Assembly (NCBI RefSeq): GCF_034661295.1
Contig: NZ_CP141062.1
Location: forward strand, 1-64,000
Source of the DNA: Faecalibacter sp. LW9
Lineage (GTDB): Bacteria > Bacteroidota > Bacteroidia > Flavobacteriales > Weeksellaceae
DNA: 64,000 bases
Reading direction: 5' to 3'
The notes under the pieces were generated by a model. The model saw nothing but the letters and a program-made list of their open reading frames with translations, searched no databases and was not told where the DNA came from. The position numbers were made by a program, and so were the translations under genes. Shown here one piece after another: positions 48,774-56,240 of this stretch; the first letter of the stretch is position 1; every line of letters starts with the position of its first letter.

Positions 48774-50027
48774 TTATTTCAATTCAACATACCTTATTTG
48801 TTTTATCAAGACAAGAATTACAACAACTGTAAAAATCGTCATTGAACCTCCGAATATAATCGCTGGAACGAGCCCTAGAAATGTTGCCGCAATTCCACTT
48901 TCTAATGCACCTAATTCGTTGGACGAACTCACAAAAATTGAATTCACGGATGAAACTCTTCCTTTTAAATTTTCTGGGGTTTTGATTTGTAGAATACTTT
49001 GACGAATCACCATTGAAACCGCATCAAAAGCACCGGCTAACATTAAAATCGCAAAACATACATATACATTTCGCGTCACACCAAAAGCAATGATACAAAC
49101 ACCAAATAACGCGACTGCACCTAATAATTTTGGTCCAACATTTCCTTTTAATAGCATCGGAATCGAGGATAAAAAGAACATCATAATTAATGAACCAATT
49201 CCGTGAGCAGATCGTAAAAAACCGAATGTTTCTGGTCCTTGTTTTAATACTTTTTCAACGAAAGCTGGCAATAACGACTCTGCTCCACCAAAGAAAACAG
49301 CAAACATATCTAAACTTAAAACAGCTAATATAATTGGCGTAGCCCAAATAAATTTCAATCCTTCTTTAATGCGTTGCATCGCAGATTCTGTTGATTCAGC
49401 TTCGGATTGTTCAGGTGGTTTTGGTGCAATTAATAAAATCATAACCATTGACACACACATAATCACAAAGGCTGTAATTAAAGCGGCTTCAATTCCAAAT
49501 TGCGCCAATAATAATCCTCCAGCCAATGGTCCTAATACCGATCCAATCATAAAGGCTGAAGACGATAACGGGATCGCTTTGGTATAATTTTCTTTGCGCA
49601 CCACTAAAGCTAACAATGCAAAAAGTGATGGTCCACTGAAGGCTCGTGTTAATCCTAAAATAAAAAAGGCTAAATAACACACGCCTAAATATACCGGAAT
49701 TCCGATTTGACTTCGAATGGATTCTAAATTGACGAACATTAACACAAACGACGTGATCATGTAACATCCAATGCAAATCACTAAAATTTTTCGTTTATCT
49801 AATTTATCCACCAATTGGCCGGCATAAAATGCCGTTAACAGAATTGGGGCAAATTCAAACAATCCGATTAATCCTAAATAAATCTCTTTTTGCGTGACCT
49901 TAAAAATCTCATAGGCAACCGAAGTACTTTGGATAAATAATGCAAAAATCAAGGAAAAGCGTAAAAAGATAAAGGGTAGAAATTCTTTATTCTTCCAAAC
50001 GGAAGGAACTTTTGGAGTAGTACTCAT
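48774..50027 (-). CDS. Major facilitator superfamily exporter (EntS-like)
   Basis: A 417-residue inner-membrane transporter with 12 predicted helices, belonging to the MFS_3 / enterobactin-exporter-like group. Visible features are FALFIQSTSVAYEIFKVTQ in helix 1, the loop motif GQLVDKLDKRKILV (about 65-78, the MFS motif A) and helix 5 SSAFMIGSVLGPLAGGLLLA. Substrate unknown; such proteins export siderophores, drugs or metabolites. It is transcribed alone and ends at a strong terminator. Confidence 0.88.
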   Translation of the reverse strand: MSTTPKVPSVWKNKEFLPFIFLRFSLIFALFIQSTSVAYEIFKVTQKEIYLGLIGLFEFAPILLTAFYAGQLVDKLDKRKILVICIGCYMITSFVLMFVNLESIRSQIGIPVYLGVCYLAFFILGLTRAFSGPSLFALLALVVRKENYTKAIPLSSSAFMIGSVLGPLAGGLLLAQFGIEAALITAFVIMCVSMVMILLIAPKPPEQSEAESTESAMQRIKEGLKFIWATPIILAVLSLDMFAVFFGGAESLLPAFVEKVLKQGPETFGFLRSAHGIGSLIMMFFLSSIPMLLKGNVGPKLLGAVALFGVCIIAFGVTRNVYVCFAILMLAGAFDAVSMVIRQSILQIKTPENLKGRVSSVNSIFVSSSNELGALESGIAATFLGLVPAIIFGGSMTIFTVVVILVLIKQIRYVELK

Positions 50028-50078
50028 AAATATTCATAGATATAAAGTAAATTTACATTGTTCTAAGCGTAAATACTA

Positions 50079-50644
50079 TTACTGAATCCAATTTAAATTT
50101 TTCATCTGATCAATTAATAATTTGAAAAGTTTTAGATTCTCTTCCATAGTATTTAAATTCATTTCGCTGTAAGTGGCCGCTAAATCCATTTTACCATCCA
50201 AATGAGGTCGTTCCCAAATACCATACTGTTCTGTTGTAAAAACTTCAATACTATTCATAGATTGAATTGAATGTAATGAAGAATTTCCGGTGTCAATAAT
50301 TTCATCAACTGATTATTTTGATCCGAAGCAATATTATATTGTTGATTCAATGATTCATCAGCTAATTTCAACGTTCTTTTTCCCTTAACCATATTCACGA
50401 GACCATCTAAGAATCCTTTTGATCGAATTTCAAATTTGATAGGTTGAAGCATTTCCAAGGAAGTAAAAATACGTGCATCCGTTCCTTTCATTGTAACATT
50501 TTCTACATGGCGATATTTAGTATACCAATCAAATATAATTTCATATTGATTATATGTAATAATTGCACGAGGTGAATACCAATATTTACGTTCTTGATAT
50601 TGACCTTGGTGTAATTCACAAAAATGTTTTAAATCTTCAATCAT
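50079..50644 (-). pseudogene. DUF3137-like gene, apparently frameshifted
   Basis: Two overlapping frames: 50255-50644 (129 residues, MIEDLKHFCELHQ to YIQFNL) and 50079-50258 (59 residues, MNSIEVFTTEQYG to NLNWIQ). They overlap as ATGA. The join has two tandem copies of ATTGA (50261-50270); removing one restores a single frame reading ILHYIQSMNSIEVFTTEQYG, about 187 residues. The merged protein resembles DUF3137-type soluble proteins (FEIRSKGFLDGLVN near 75, a C-terminal helix pair ending in LLIDQM). I therefore favour one gene broken by a 5-bp duplication; two coupled genes remain possible. Confidence 0.6.
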
Positions 50645-50716
50645 TACTCTAAAACGCTAAATTATTCCACATATTTTATTCTACTTTTGTTCTCAAATTT
50701 TAAAATACATTCGGAA

Positions 50717-51220
50717 ATGAATGAACTGATTTATCGCAATGCTGAAAAAGAAGATTTGGAACGAATTGTAGCGATTTATAATTCAACAATTGCCTCTCGT
50801 CTTGTTACCGCAGATACCGAACCCGTAAGTGTAGAAGATCGTTTGCCTTGGTTTCACGCCCATAATGCCGATAAAAGACCACTTTGGGTGATTGAGAATA
50901 CAACAAATGAAATCATCGGATGGGTGAGTTTACAATCTTTTTATGGTCGTCCGGCTTATGATGGAACGGTTGAGATAAGTATTTATATGGACGAAAACCA
51001 ACGTGGAAAAGGTTTAGGAAAACAAATTTTAACTGATTGCATCGAGAAATCGAAATCTTTAGGCGTTAAAACGCTATTAGGATTTATTTTCGCACATAAT
51101 GCACCAAGCATCAAATTGTTTCAACGTTTAGGATTTGAAGAATGGGCATTGTTTCCCAATATCGCGGAGATGGATGAACAAGAGTATAGTTTAAAGATTT
51201 TAGGAAAACGTATTCAGTAA
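50717..51220 (+). CDS. GNAT acetyltransferase, phosphinothricin-acetyltransferase-like (copy 1)
   Basis: A 167-residue GNAT enzyme from the start at 50717 (MNELIYRNA); the ATG at 50687 would add ten unlikely residues. The acetyl-CoA site is EISIYMDENQRGKGLGKQIL near 93-112. RLPWFHAHN and GWVSLQSFYGRPAYDGT match the Pat/Bar-like subgroup, which acetylates small amines such as phosphinothricin or methionine sulfone derivatives. Its paralogue at 54361 is about 78 percent identical by eye, and the promoter stretch TTATTCTACTTTTGTT is duplicated too. Confidence 0.88.
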   Translation: MNELIYRNAEKEDLERIVAIYNSTIASRLVTADTEPVSVEDRLPWFHAHNADKRPLWVIENTTNEIIGWVSLQSFYGRPAYDGTVEISIYMDENQRGKGLGKQILTDCIEKSKSLGVKTLLGFIFAHNAPSIKLFQRLGFEEWALFPNIAEMDEQEYSLKILGKRIQ

Positions 51221-51303
51221 AGGGTTTAAAATTTTCGATAAATTAAGCATAATATCTTTTATCTGTAATCTTTTCTATATCGTTTACAAATCCCTTTATT
51301 ATA

Positions 51304-51456
51304 TTAAACATAATAAAGTAATGTCACAATGATCAATACAGAAACTAATATTATCATAGCTATTTTTTCTCTTTTATTCGATTCCGGAAATTTATAGATG
51401 GCAGCTGCGATTACAAAAACCGTTAATAATATTCGATATAATTCTTTAAGCTCCAT
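51304..51456 (-). CDS. Very small two-helix membrane protein
   Basis: A 50-residue reading frame with start MELKELYRILL and two hydrophobic helices (about residues 8-21 and 32-49) joined by a basic loop (KFPESNKREK). No homologue is recognised. Codon use fits its neighbours. It lies between a GNAT gene (plus) and the terminator of the radical SAM operon, in a stretch of about 350 bases otherwise without a gene. Confidence 0.5.
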   Translation of the reverse strand: MELKELYRILLTVFVIAAAIYKFPESNKREKIAMIILVSVLIIVTLLYYV

Positions 51457-51534
51457 TGGTATAAAAACTTCAATTAATTTTCTAATATAACTAAATATTA
51501 ATTGTAATACTGAAATTTAGTTATATTAAATGAA

Positions 51535-51562
51535 AAAGCGAAACCTCATCGGTTTCGCTTCT
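51535..51562 (-). terminator. Terminator of the radical SAM operon
   Basis: AAAGCGAAACC pairs with GGTTTCGCTT around TCATC. The hairpin core is identical to the one at 56429-56453. Confidence 0.88.
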
Positions 51563-51575
51563 CTTTTATTTTATT

Positions 51576-52979
51576 TTAGAATAATACCTTATCCTCTTTT
51601 CTTAATTCTTCTAAATACTTCTTTTTATCGTCACGGTAAAATAAATTCATCGTTTCGAATGGAATCATTTTTAAGTCTTTGTCTACAATATGTACACACG
51701 ATTTCTTCACGGCGCGCACATCAAAATCATACGCATCCATAAAATTCATAATAATGATTCGGAATAAATTGTCGTATTCTAAATTGGGCGCACAAACTCC
51801 AGGCAAACAACATAACAATTGATCCACTTTGGGTTGAACCTTATCCACCGAAATTCCCGTACTAAAAATATCCAACAATTGCATTTTCAATCCTTCATCT
51901 TGCTCGTAAACAATTGTATTTTTAGATTCATTGTTCAATAAATCAGCTGGATTGATGTAACGTGTTAAAGGAATAACCTCATCCTCTAATTTTAAAATAT
52001 ACCCCATGGCTAAGGCATCGGGATTACACGGAACAGGAATAATATCGTCTCCATTTAAAAGGGGATATTGTTGAATAATTTCTTGACGAACTTCGGTTAA
52101 TGTAATTTTTTCGTGAACCGAATCCGATTTATTTCTTCCTGCAATTTCAACCGGTTGAAACGTAACACCACGCACACATTTTTGTTTCAATGCAAAATCA
52201 ATAATTTTTCCGATTTCATCTACATTTTTTCCATGTTCTAAGACAACTACTAACGTGGTAGAAAGGTTTAAATCATTTAATTTTTCCAACGCTTTCATTC
52301 GAACATCGGTTAAATCTTTCCCTCGAAATTCTTCTAATACTTCAGGTTTGAAGGAATCAAATTGCAGATAAATTTCAAATTCAGGGGCGTAGGTCGCTAA
52401 TTTTTCGGCAAATCCTGGATCATTGGCAATCCGAATTCCATTGGTGTTTAACATTAAATGCTTGATGGGTTTTGTTTTCGCAATATCCAAAATCTCGAAA
52501 AATTGAGGATGTATCGTAGGTTCACCTCCACTTAATTGAACCACATCCGGTTCACCTTCATTTTTCACAATCGTATCCAACATCGCTTCAATTTGTTCCA
52601 ACGTACGATGAGAACCGTAATGTGGGGAAGACATGGCATAACATGTTGGACAAGTTAAATTGCAACGGTCGGTCACTTCAACCACCGATAAACACGAATG
52701 TTGTTCGTGATCGACACACAATCCGCAATCGTAAGGACATCCATAATTGACATCAGTTCCAAAATGATGCGGCATTTCAGAAGCTTTATTATAATTTCTG
52801 ATGTTTTTGTAATATTCGACATCAGATGCAATTTTTGTTTTGAAAAACCCATGATCTGGACATCTTTTGGTCATAAAAACATGGTCATCTTCAATAATGA
52901 TTTTTGCCCCCACGCGTTTTAAACATTCTGGGCATAGAGAAATTGTATAGTCGTAGTAAGTATAGTTTCTAACTGGCAT
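51576..52979 (-). CDS. Radical SAM enzyme of the tetraether-synthase-like group
   Basis: A 467-residue radical SAM protein. The AdoMet cluster motif is TDRCNLTCPTCYA near residue 104 (CxxxCxxC). It is preceded by LCPECLKR near 15, KRCPDHGFF near 38 and YGCPYDCGLCVDHEQHSC near 79, a Cys-rich arrangement I know from archaeal tetraether synthase (Tes, MJ0619-like) and related lipid or pterin radical SAM enzymes. Further Cys lie near the C-terminus (LLCCLPGVCAP). Such enzymes can hold several Fe-S clusters and form C-C bonds or methylate unactivated carbons. It is the last gene of an operon with an Lgt-like protein and two small membrane proteins, so I infer a membrane-lipid or lipopeptide substrate. 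Confidence 0.85.
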   Translation of the reverse strand: MPVRNYTYYDYTISLCPECLKRVGAKIIIEDDHVFMTKRCPDHGFFKTKIASDVEYYKNIRNYNKASEMPHHFGTDVNYGCPYDCGLCVDHEQHSCLSVVEVTDRCNLTCPTCYAMSSPHYGSHRTLEQIEAMLDTIVKNEGEPDVVQLSGGEPTIHPQFFEILDIAKTKPIKHLMLNTNGIRIANDPGFAEKLATYAPEFEIYLQFDSFKPEVLEEFRGKDLTDVRMKALEKLNDLNLSTTLVVVLEHGKNVDEIGKIIDFALKQKCVRGVTFQPVEIAGRNKSDSVHEKITLTEVRQEIIQQYPLLNGDDIIPVPCNPDALAMGYILKLEDEVIPLTRYINPADLLNNESKNTIVYEQDEGLKMQLLDIFSTGISVDKVQPKVDQLLCCLPGVCAPNLEYDNLFRIIIMNFMDAYDFDVRAVKKSCVHIVDKDLKMIPFETMNLFYRDDKKKYLEELRKEDKVLF

Positions 52980-53019
52980 AAAAAAGATATAAGAAATTAA
53001 ATGAGTTCATCTGAAAAGT

Positions 53020-53259
53020 TTAGTTGAAACCAACTCCACAGATTATTCCTGAACACAGCAGCACAATTAAATAAGTGATCAGAAAAAATATAACGTAATA
53101 TTGAAAGGATTGTTGATGATTTTTACTGGAGTCGATCACAAATTTAACGAATGTAATAATCGCACTCACAAATGCTCCTATAGCAAGCGCAATAAGAATG
53201 ATGGTAAAAAAAAGTCCCGATAAATTACCGACTTCAAGAAATATAAAAGCACTATTCAT
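53020..53259 (-). CDS. Small membrane protein ending in CSGIICGVG
   Basis: A 79-residue protein with two membrane helices (about residues 17-40 and 54-75) separated by a polar loop (DSSKNHQQSF). The C-terminus ends in LLCSGIICGVGFN. The neighbouring 66-residue protein ends in LGSGVVCGIGVSFA, so both share SG(V/I)(V/I)CG(V/I)G at the very end, within or just after the last helix. It lies 40 bases before the radical SAM gene and 21 after its partner. The family is unknown to me; I suggest it may be a substrate or scaffold for the neighbouring enzymes. Confidence 0.72.
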   Translation of the reverse strand: MNSAFIFLEVGNLSGLFFTIILIALAIGAFVSAIITFVKFVIDSSKNHQQSFQYYVIFFLITYLIVLLCSGIICGVGFN

Positions 53260-53280
53260 ACGTTTGAGGTTGTTATTATT

Positions 53281-53481
53281 TTAAGCAAAAGATACTCCTA
53301 TTCCACAAACAACTCCAGATCCTAAAAGCAATGCAGTACCATAGACCAATAATTGGAGTGCAGTATCTTTATGCTCCTCCTCATTTTCTGTTCCTCTAAA
53401 GAAATAATAAAGTAATCCTATAAATTGCAAAAGGAGTCCAAGAAGAGCGAATAAAATGATTATGACTAAAAGACTTTCCAC
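53281..53481 (-). CDS. Small membrane protein ending in GSGVVCGIG
   Basis: A 66-residue protein with two membrane helices (about residues 4-27 and 44-64), an acidic loop (RGTENEEEHKD) and the C-terminal motif LGSGVVCGIGVSFA. It starts five bases after the Lgt-like gene, indicating translational coupling. Helix order and terminal motif resemble the next protein, so the two are likely paralogues. The single conserved Cys close to the membrane is the obvious candidate for modification or cofactor binding. Confidence 0.72.
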   Translation of the reverse strand: MESLLVIIILFALLGLLLQFIGLLYYFFRGTENEEEHKDTALQLLVYGTALLLGSGVVCGIGVSFA

Positions 53482-53486
53482 AAGTG

Positions 53487-54275
53487 TTAATGTTTAAGAT
53501 GAATGAATTGTCGATGGTTGTTGATTTTAAAGATATAATAAATAACGACAACTAAACAGGTTATTTGAATGGTACTTAATTCTAAAAGAACATTTATTTT
53601 CGGTTTGATGAAATCTAAAACAAAGCGAAACGAAAAATAACTCAGCATAAAGAGTTGAAATAATACACCCGATGGAAAGGTATATTTCTTTCGAAAGCCA
53701 TATATGCTTAAGCCTAGTATAATCAAAAATACAATTTCATACAAGGCTACAGGATGTCGCAAATAATCGTCTCCCAAATGCATTCCGAAAATGGAAGTGG
53801 TCGGTACTCCATAGGTTTGTTCGGCTATTCCGGTTAAAAAGCAACCGACACGACCAATACACATGGCTACAATTAACGGATAGACCATTAAATCCCCCGT
53901 ACTTTCTTTGTAACCAATGATTTTTTTTGAAATTTCTACACCGATTAATCCAAAGGCTAATCCTCCGACAATGGTATTACTTGTCCAAAAATATAAAAGT
54001 GGATTTTCAGATTTTAAAAATGCAATTGGAACTTCTAACGTTCCGATTAGTTTCGAGCCAATTAATGCTCCTAATAAAGCACCTAAAATAACCGATAGCC
54101 CTTGTATTTTTGATAATGTAGTTTTATGATTCCTTTTTAAAAAACCATACAAACGCATGCCAACAAAAATTCCGATCCACTCCAAAATAGGATGGATAAG
54201 TACCGAATGTCCGAATAGATTTACAGTTACAGGAAAATCAATAGTCAAGATGTAAAATTTTATTGAAGATATCAT
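53487..54275 (-). CDS. Divergent Lgt-family (prolipoprotein diacylglyceryl transferase-like) membrane protein
   Basis: A 262-residue integral membrane protein with about seven helices. Lgt landmarks are recognisable but altered: the GRxGNFxNGE motif is GRVGCFLTG near residue 141 (Arg kept, Asn replaced by Cys), the HG-containing loop is TIVGGLAFGLIGVE near 101 (no His), and RHPVALYE near 171 matches RHPSQLYE. The missing residues suggest it does not carry out standard lipoprotein modification, so the genuine lgt should be elsewhere. It heads a four-gene operon with two small Cys-ending membrane proteins and a radical SAM enzyme. A diacylglyceryl- or phospholipid-binding role is inferred. Confidence 0.82.
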   Translation of the reverse strand: MISSIKFYILTIDFPVTVNLFGHSVLIHPILEWIGIFVGMRLYGFLKRNHKTTLSKIQGLSVILGALLGALIGSKLIGTLEVPIAFLKSENPLLYFWTSNTIVGGLAFGLIGVEISKKIIGYKESTGDLMVYPLIVAMCIGRVGCFLTGIAEQTYGVPTTSIFGMHLGDDYLRHPVALYEIVFLIILGLSIYGFRKKYTFPSGVLFQLFMLSYFSFRFVLDFIKPKINVLLELSTIQITCLVVVIYYIFKINNHRQFIHLKH

Positions 54276-54320
54276 TTAATATTTATAAATAGAATTCTCA
54301 ACCATTCTTAATTCAAATTT

Positions 54321-54337
54321 ATTCTACTTTTGTTGGA
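54321..54337 (+). promoter_or_regulatory. −7 box upstream of GNAT copy 2
   Basis: TTATTCTACTTTTGTT contains TACTTTTG, matching TAnnTTTG. The same 16 bases lie upstream of GNAT copy 1 (about 50676-50691), so promoter and gene were duplicated together. Confidence 0.55.
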
Positions 54338-54360
54338 CAAAAATAAAAGAACATTCAAAG

Positions 54361-54864
54361 ATGAATGATTTAAAATACCGCAATGCTGTACAAGAAGATT
54401 TAACTAGAATCGTAGAAATTTATAATTCCACTGTCGCATCAAGATTAGTAACTGCCGATACAGAACCGGTATCTGTCGAAAGTAGACAGCAATGGTTTGA
54501 TGAGCATAATGCAGAAAAAAGACCACTTTGGGTTGTAGAGAACTTTAACGACGAAATTATAGGTTGGGTTAGTTTGCAATCGTTTTATGGTCGTCCAGCT
54601 TATGATGGAACTGTAGAAATTAGTATTTATCTAGACGAAAATCAACGTGGAAAAGGTTTAGGTAAACAAATTTTAAAAGATTGTATCGATAAATCTATTC
54701 AATTAGGAGTAAAAACATTACTAGGCTATATTTTTGCGCATAACGAACCAAGTATCAAATTATTCCAATATTTTGGATTTGAAGAATGGGCTTTTTTCCC
54801 AAATGTGGCTGAAATGGATGGAGTTGAAAGAAGTCTTAAAATATTAGGAAAGAGAATTCAATAA
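54361..54864 (+). CDS. GNAT acetyltransferase, phosphinothricin-acetyltransferase-like (copy 2)
   Basis: A 167-residue paralogue of the gene at 50717, with the acetyl-CoA site EISIYLDENQRGKGLGKQIL near 93 and the Pat/Bar-like RQQWFDEHN and SFYGRPAYDGT segments. Most differences lie near the N-terminus and in the C-terminal third (YFGFEEWAFFPNV against RLGFEEWALFPNI), which may reflect different substrates. The two copies bracket the Lgt-like/radical SAM operon and face the same way. Confidence 0.88.
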   Translation: MNDLKYRNAVQEDLTRIVEIYNSTVASRLVTADTEPVSVESRQQWFDEHNAEKRPLWVVENFNDEIIGWVSLQSFYGRPAYDGTVEISIYLDENQRGKGLGKQILKDCIDKSIQLGVKTLLGYIFAHNEPSIKLFQYFGFEEWAFFPNVAEMDGVERSLKILGKRIQ

Positions 54865-54912
54865 AGGAATACAAAGATACTTCGACAAGCTCAGAATGAC
54901 AATTTACTTTGT

Positions 54913-54923
54913 TGTCAAGCTGA
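54913..54923. repeat. Left part of a dispersed repeat split by IS110 (right part 56112-56127)
   Basis: TGTCAAGCTGA here and GAACTCGTTTCAGCTT at 56112-56127 join into the same repeat found intact at about 38366, 38409 and 44698 (AAGCTGGACTCGTTTCAGCTT), a short inverted repeat AAGCTG...CAGCTT with a nine-base loop. Confidence 0.85.
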
Positions 54924-54926
54924 TTT

Positions 54927-55903
54927 CTATGACAAAACCAAGTTATTTTTATAAATCGTTTGATTTTTAATTAGCGCATAAATACGATGGATAATTTTAT
55001 TTCTAACAGCATTCAAAACTGACATTTTATTTTTTCCTTCTTCAACTTTTCGATGAAAATATATAGCCAAATCATTTTCTAATCGAATAGCACTCATTGC
55101 TGCTAAATGCAATAATTTTTTCAACTCCTTATCTGCCATTGAAGAAACTTTAGGTCTTCTTCTTATGGATGTTCCGGATTGAAAATCAAAAGGAGCTATT
55201 CCAGCATAGCAAGCCATTTGCCTGGGTGTAGTTATGGTTGTAAAGCCATCTGTTTTTATCAACATATTAAATGCTATAACTTTTCCCACACCAGGAATTG
55301 ATTGTATTCTTTTATAATGGTTATTAAGCTGTTCATCCTCGCTAATTAACTGAAAGATTCTGTTTTCTATTTCATTAATTTGTTTAGTTAAGACATCAAT
55401 AAGTTTAGTGTTTAAGCGTAAAACAGTTTTATCCATAATTGATTTTAAGAATTGTTCATCTTGTGTTTGAGCTAATAATCCAGCTCTTATTTTAACACGA
55501 TGTTTTCTTTCTGCATTTAATACTTTTATTTTTTCAATGACTTTCGAATTAGGCTTCCACTCTTGAAGATCCATATAACTCTTTAGTAAAAATAAAGCAA
55601 TACGTTCGCTGTCAATTTTATCATTTTTACCTCTAACTAATCCCATACTTTTTTCAAATGCAAAGGATTGATGACATAAACAGCAAAAGAATGTTGAATT
55701 AATACGTTGTAAAGAAGGGCATTAAATCTCCCTGTGTTCTCCATACCAATTAGAACATTTTGTTTCTTAACAAATTGTTTGAAAAAAGATTTGATAGCTT
55801 TTTCAGTATTAGGAATAGTAACAAAACCATTCACTCCATTTTCTTGAATGCAGATGTCTAAAGTTAATTTACTCACATCAATACCAATAACAATTTTTTC
55901 CAT
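54927..55903 (-). pseudogene. IS110-family recombinase, frameshifted
   Basis: The N-terminal DEDD/RuvC-like domain (55637-55903, 88 residues) has GIDVSKLTLDICI with Asp near residue 9 and IGMENTGRF with Glu near 55, and ends prematurely after LHLKKVWD. The C-terminal part (54927-55646, 239 residues) continues in another frame with GLVRGKNDKIDSERIA (further Asp residues) and the Tnp20 domain (IPGVGKVIAFNML near 115, PFDFQSGTSIRRR near 154 containing the catalytic-Ser candidate). The shift lies in a run of six A residues (coding strand); seven would give NPLHLKKSMGLVRG. This looks like a one-base deletion, though slippage on the A run could restore some full-length protein. Confidence 0.85.
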
Positions 55904-55919
55904 AAATTTGAATTTAATG

Positions 55920-56075
55920 AGAAGAGAAACTTATCAATAACTCGATTCCTTACTAATGGGTTTTTAACCCGAATTTCTATTTGAGAATTTGATAAGAAAG
56001 AGTTGAGTCTTAATCAGCTTATGAGATTATATAGCTCTGAACTCGTTATAGTGTACTCAAACTCTTTTCTCTTCT
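55920..56075 (-). ncRNA. Predicted IS110 bridge RNA
   Basis: Read on the minus strand upstream of the recombinase. Closing stem: AGAAGAGAAA (complement of 56066-56075) with TTTCTCTTCT (about 55920-55929). Target-loop stem: 56055-56065 with 55999-56008 (ten pairs, one bulge). Donor-loop stem: CTTATCAA / TTGATAAG (55989-55996 with 55930-55937). In the target loop, 56037-56047 (CTGAACTCGTT on plus) equals the right half of the target plus core, and 56014-56020 (TCAGCTT) is the complement of the left half plus core (AAGCTGA). In the donor loop, 55973-55980 (ATTTCTAT) equals one element end and about 55947-55951 (TCCTT) the complement of the other. Loop order (target, then donor) follows the published IS621 type. 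Coordinates may be off by one or two bases. Confidence 0.8.
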
Positions 56076-56240
56076 TTTTATACTACAATTTAATACTTTT
56101 CAAATCTAAAGGAACTCGTTTCAGCTTCACATTAAGTGAATAATCATAATAAGATTCTGAAATAAATTTCTTTAATGGAATTAGACCAAATAATTTTATT
56201 TTTATTTAATTATTTTTAAATTTATAGAAATCAACATTTT

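Larger units (their letters stand above)
54922..56111 (-). mobile_element. IS110-family insertion sequence
   Basis: About 1190 bp, with a GA dinucleotide at both junctions (54922-54923 and 56112-56113), no terminal inverted repeats and no longer duplication, as expected for IS110 elements. It contains a RuvC-like/Tnp20-type recombinase (frameshifted, minus strand) and about 205 bases of structured non-coding DNA upstream of it. It interrupts a dispersed AGCTG repeat exactly in its loop. Confidence 0.88.

Noticed and set aside
53487-54275. Genuine lipoprotein diacylglyceryl transferase Lgt
   Set aside because: The key His and Asn positions are replaced, and the gene sits in a specialised operon; called Lgt-like only.
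55637-55660. Classical programmed −1 frameshift in the IS110 recombinase
   Set aside because: The A6G run is not in the register of a standard X XXY YYZ slippery site, so I favour a deletion, leaving slippage only as a possibility.
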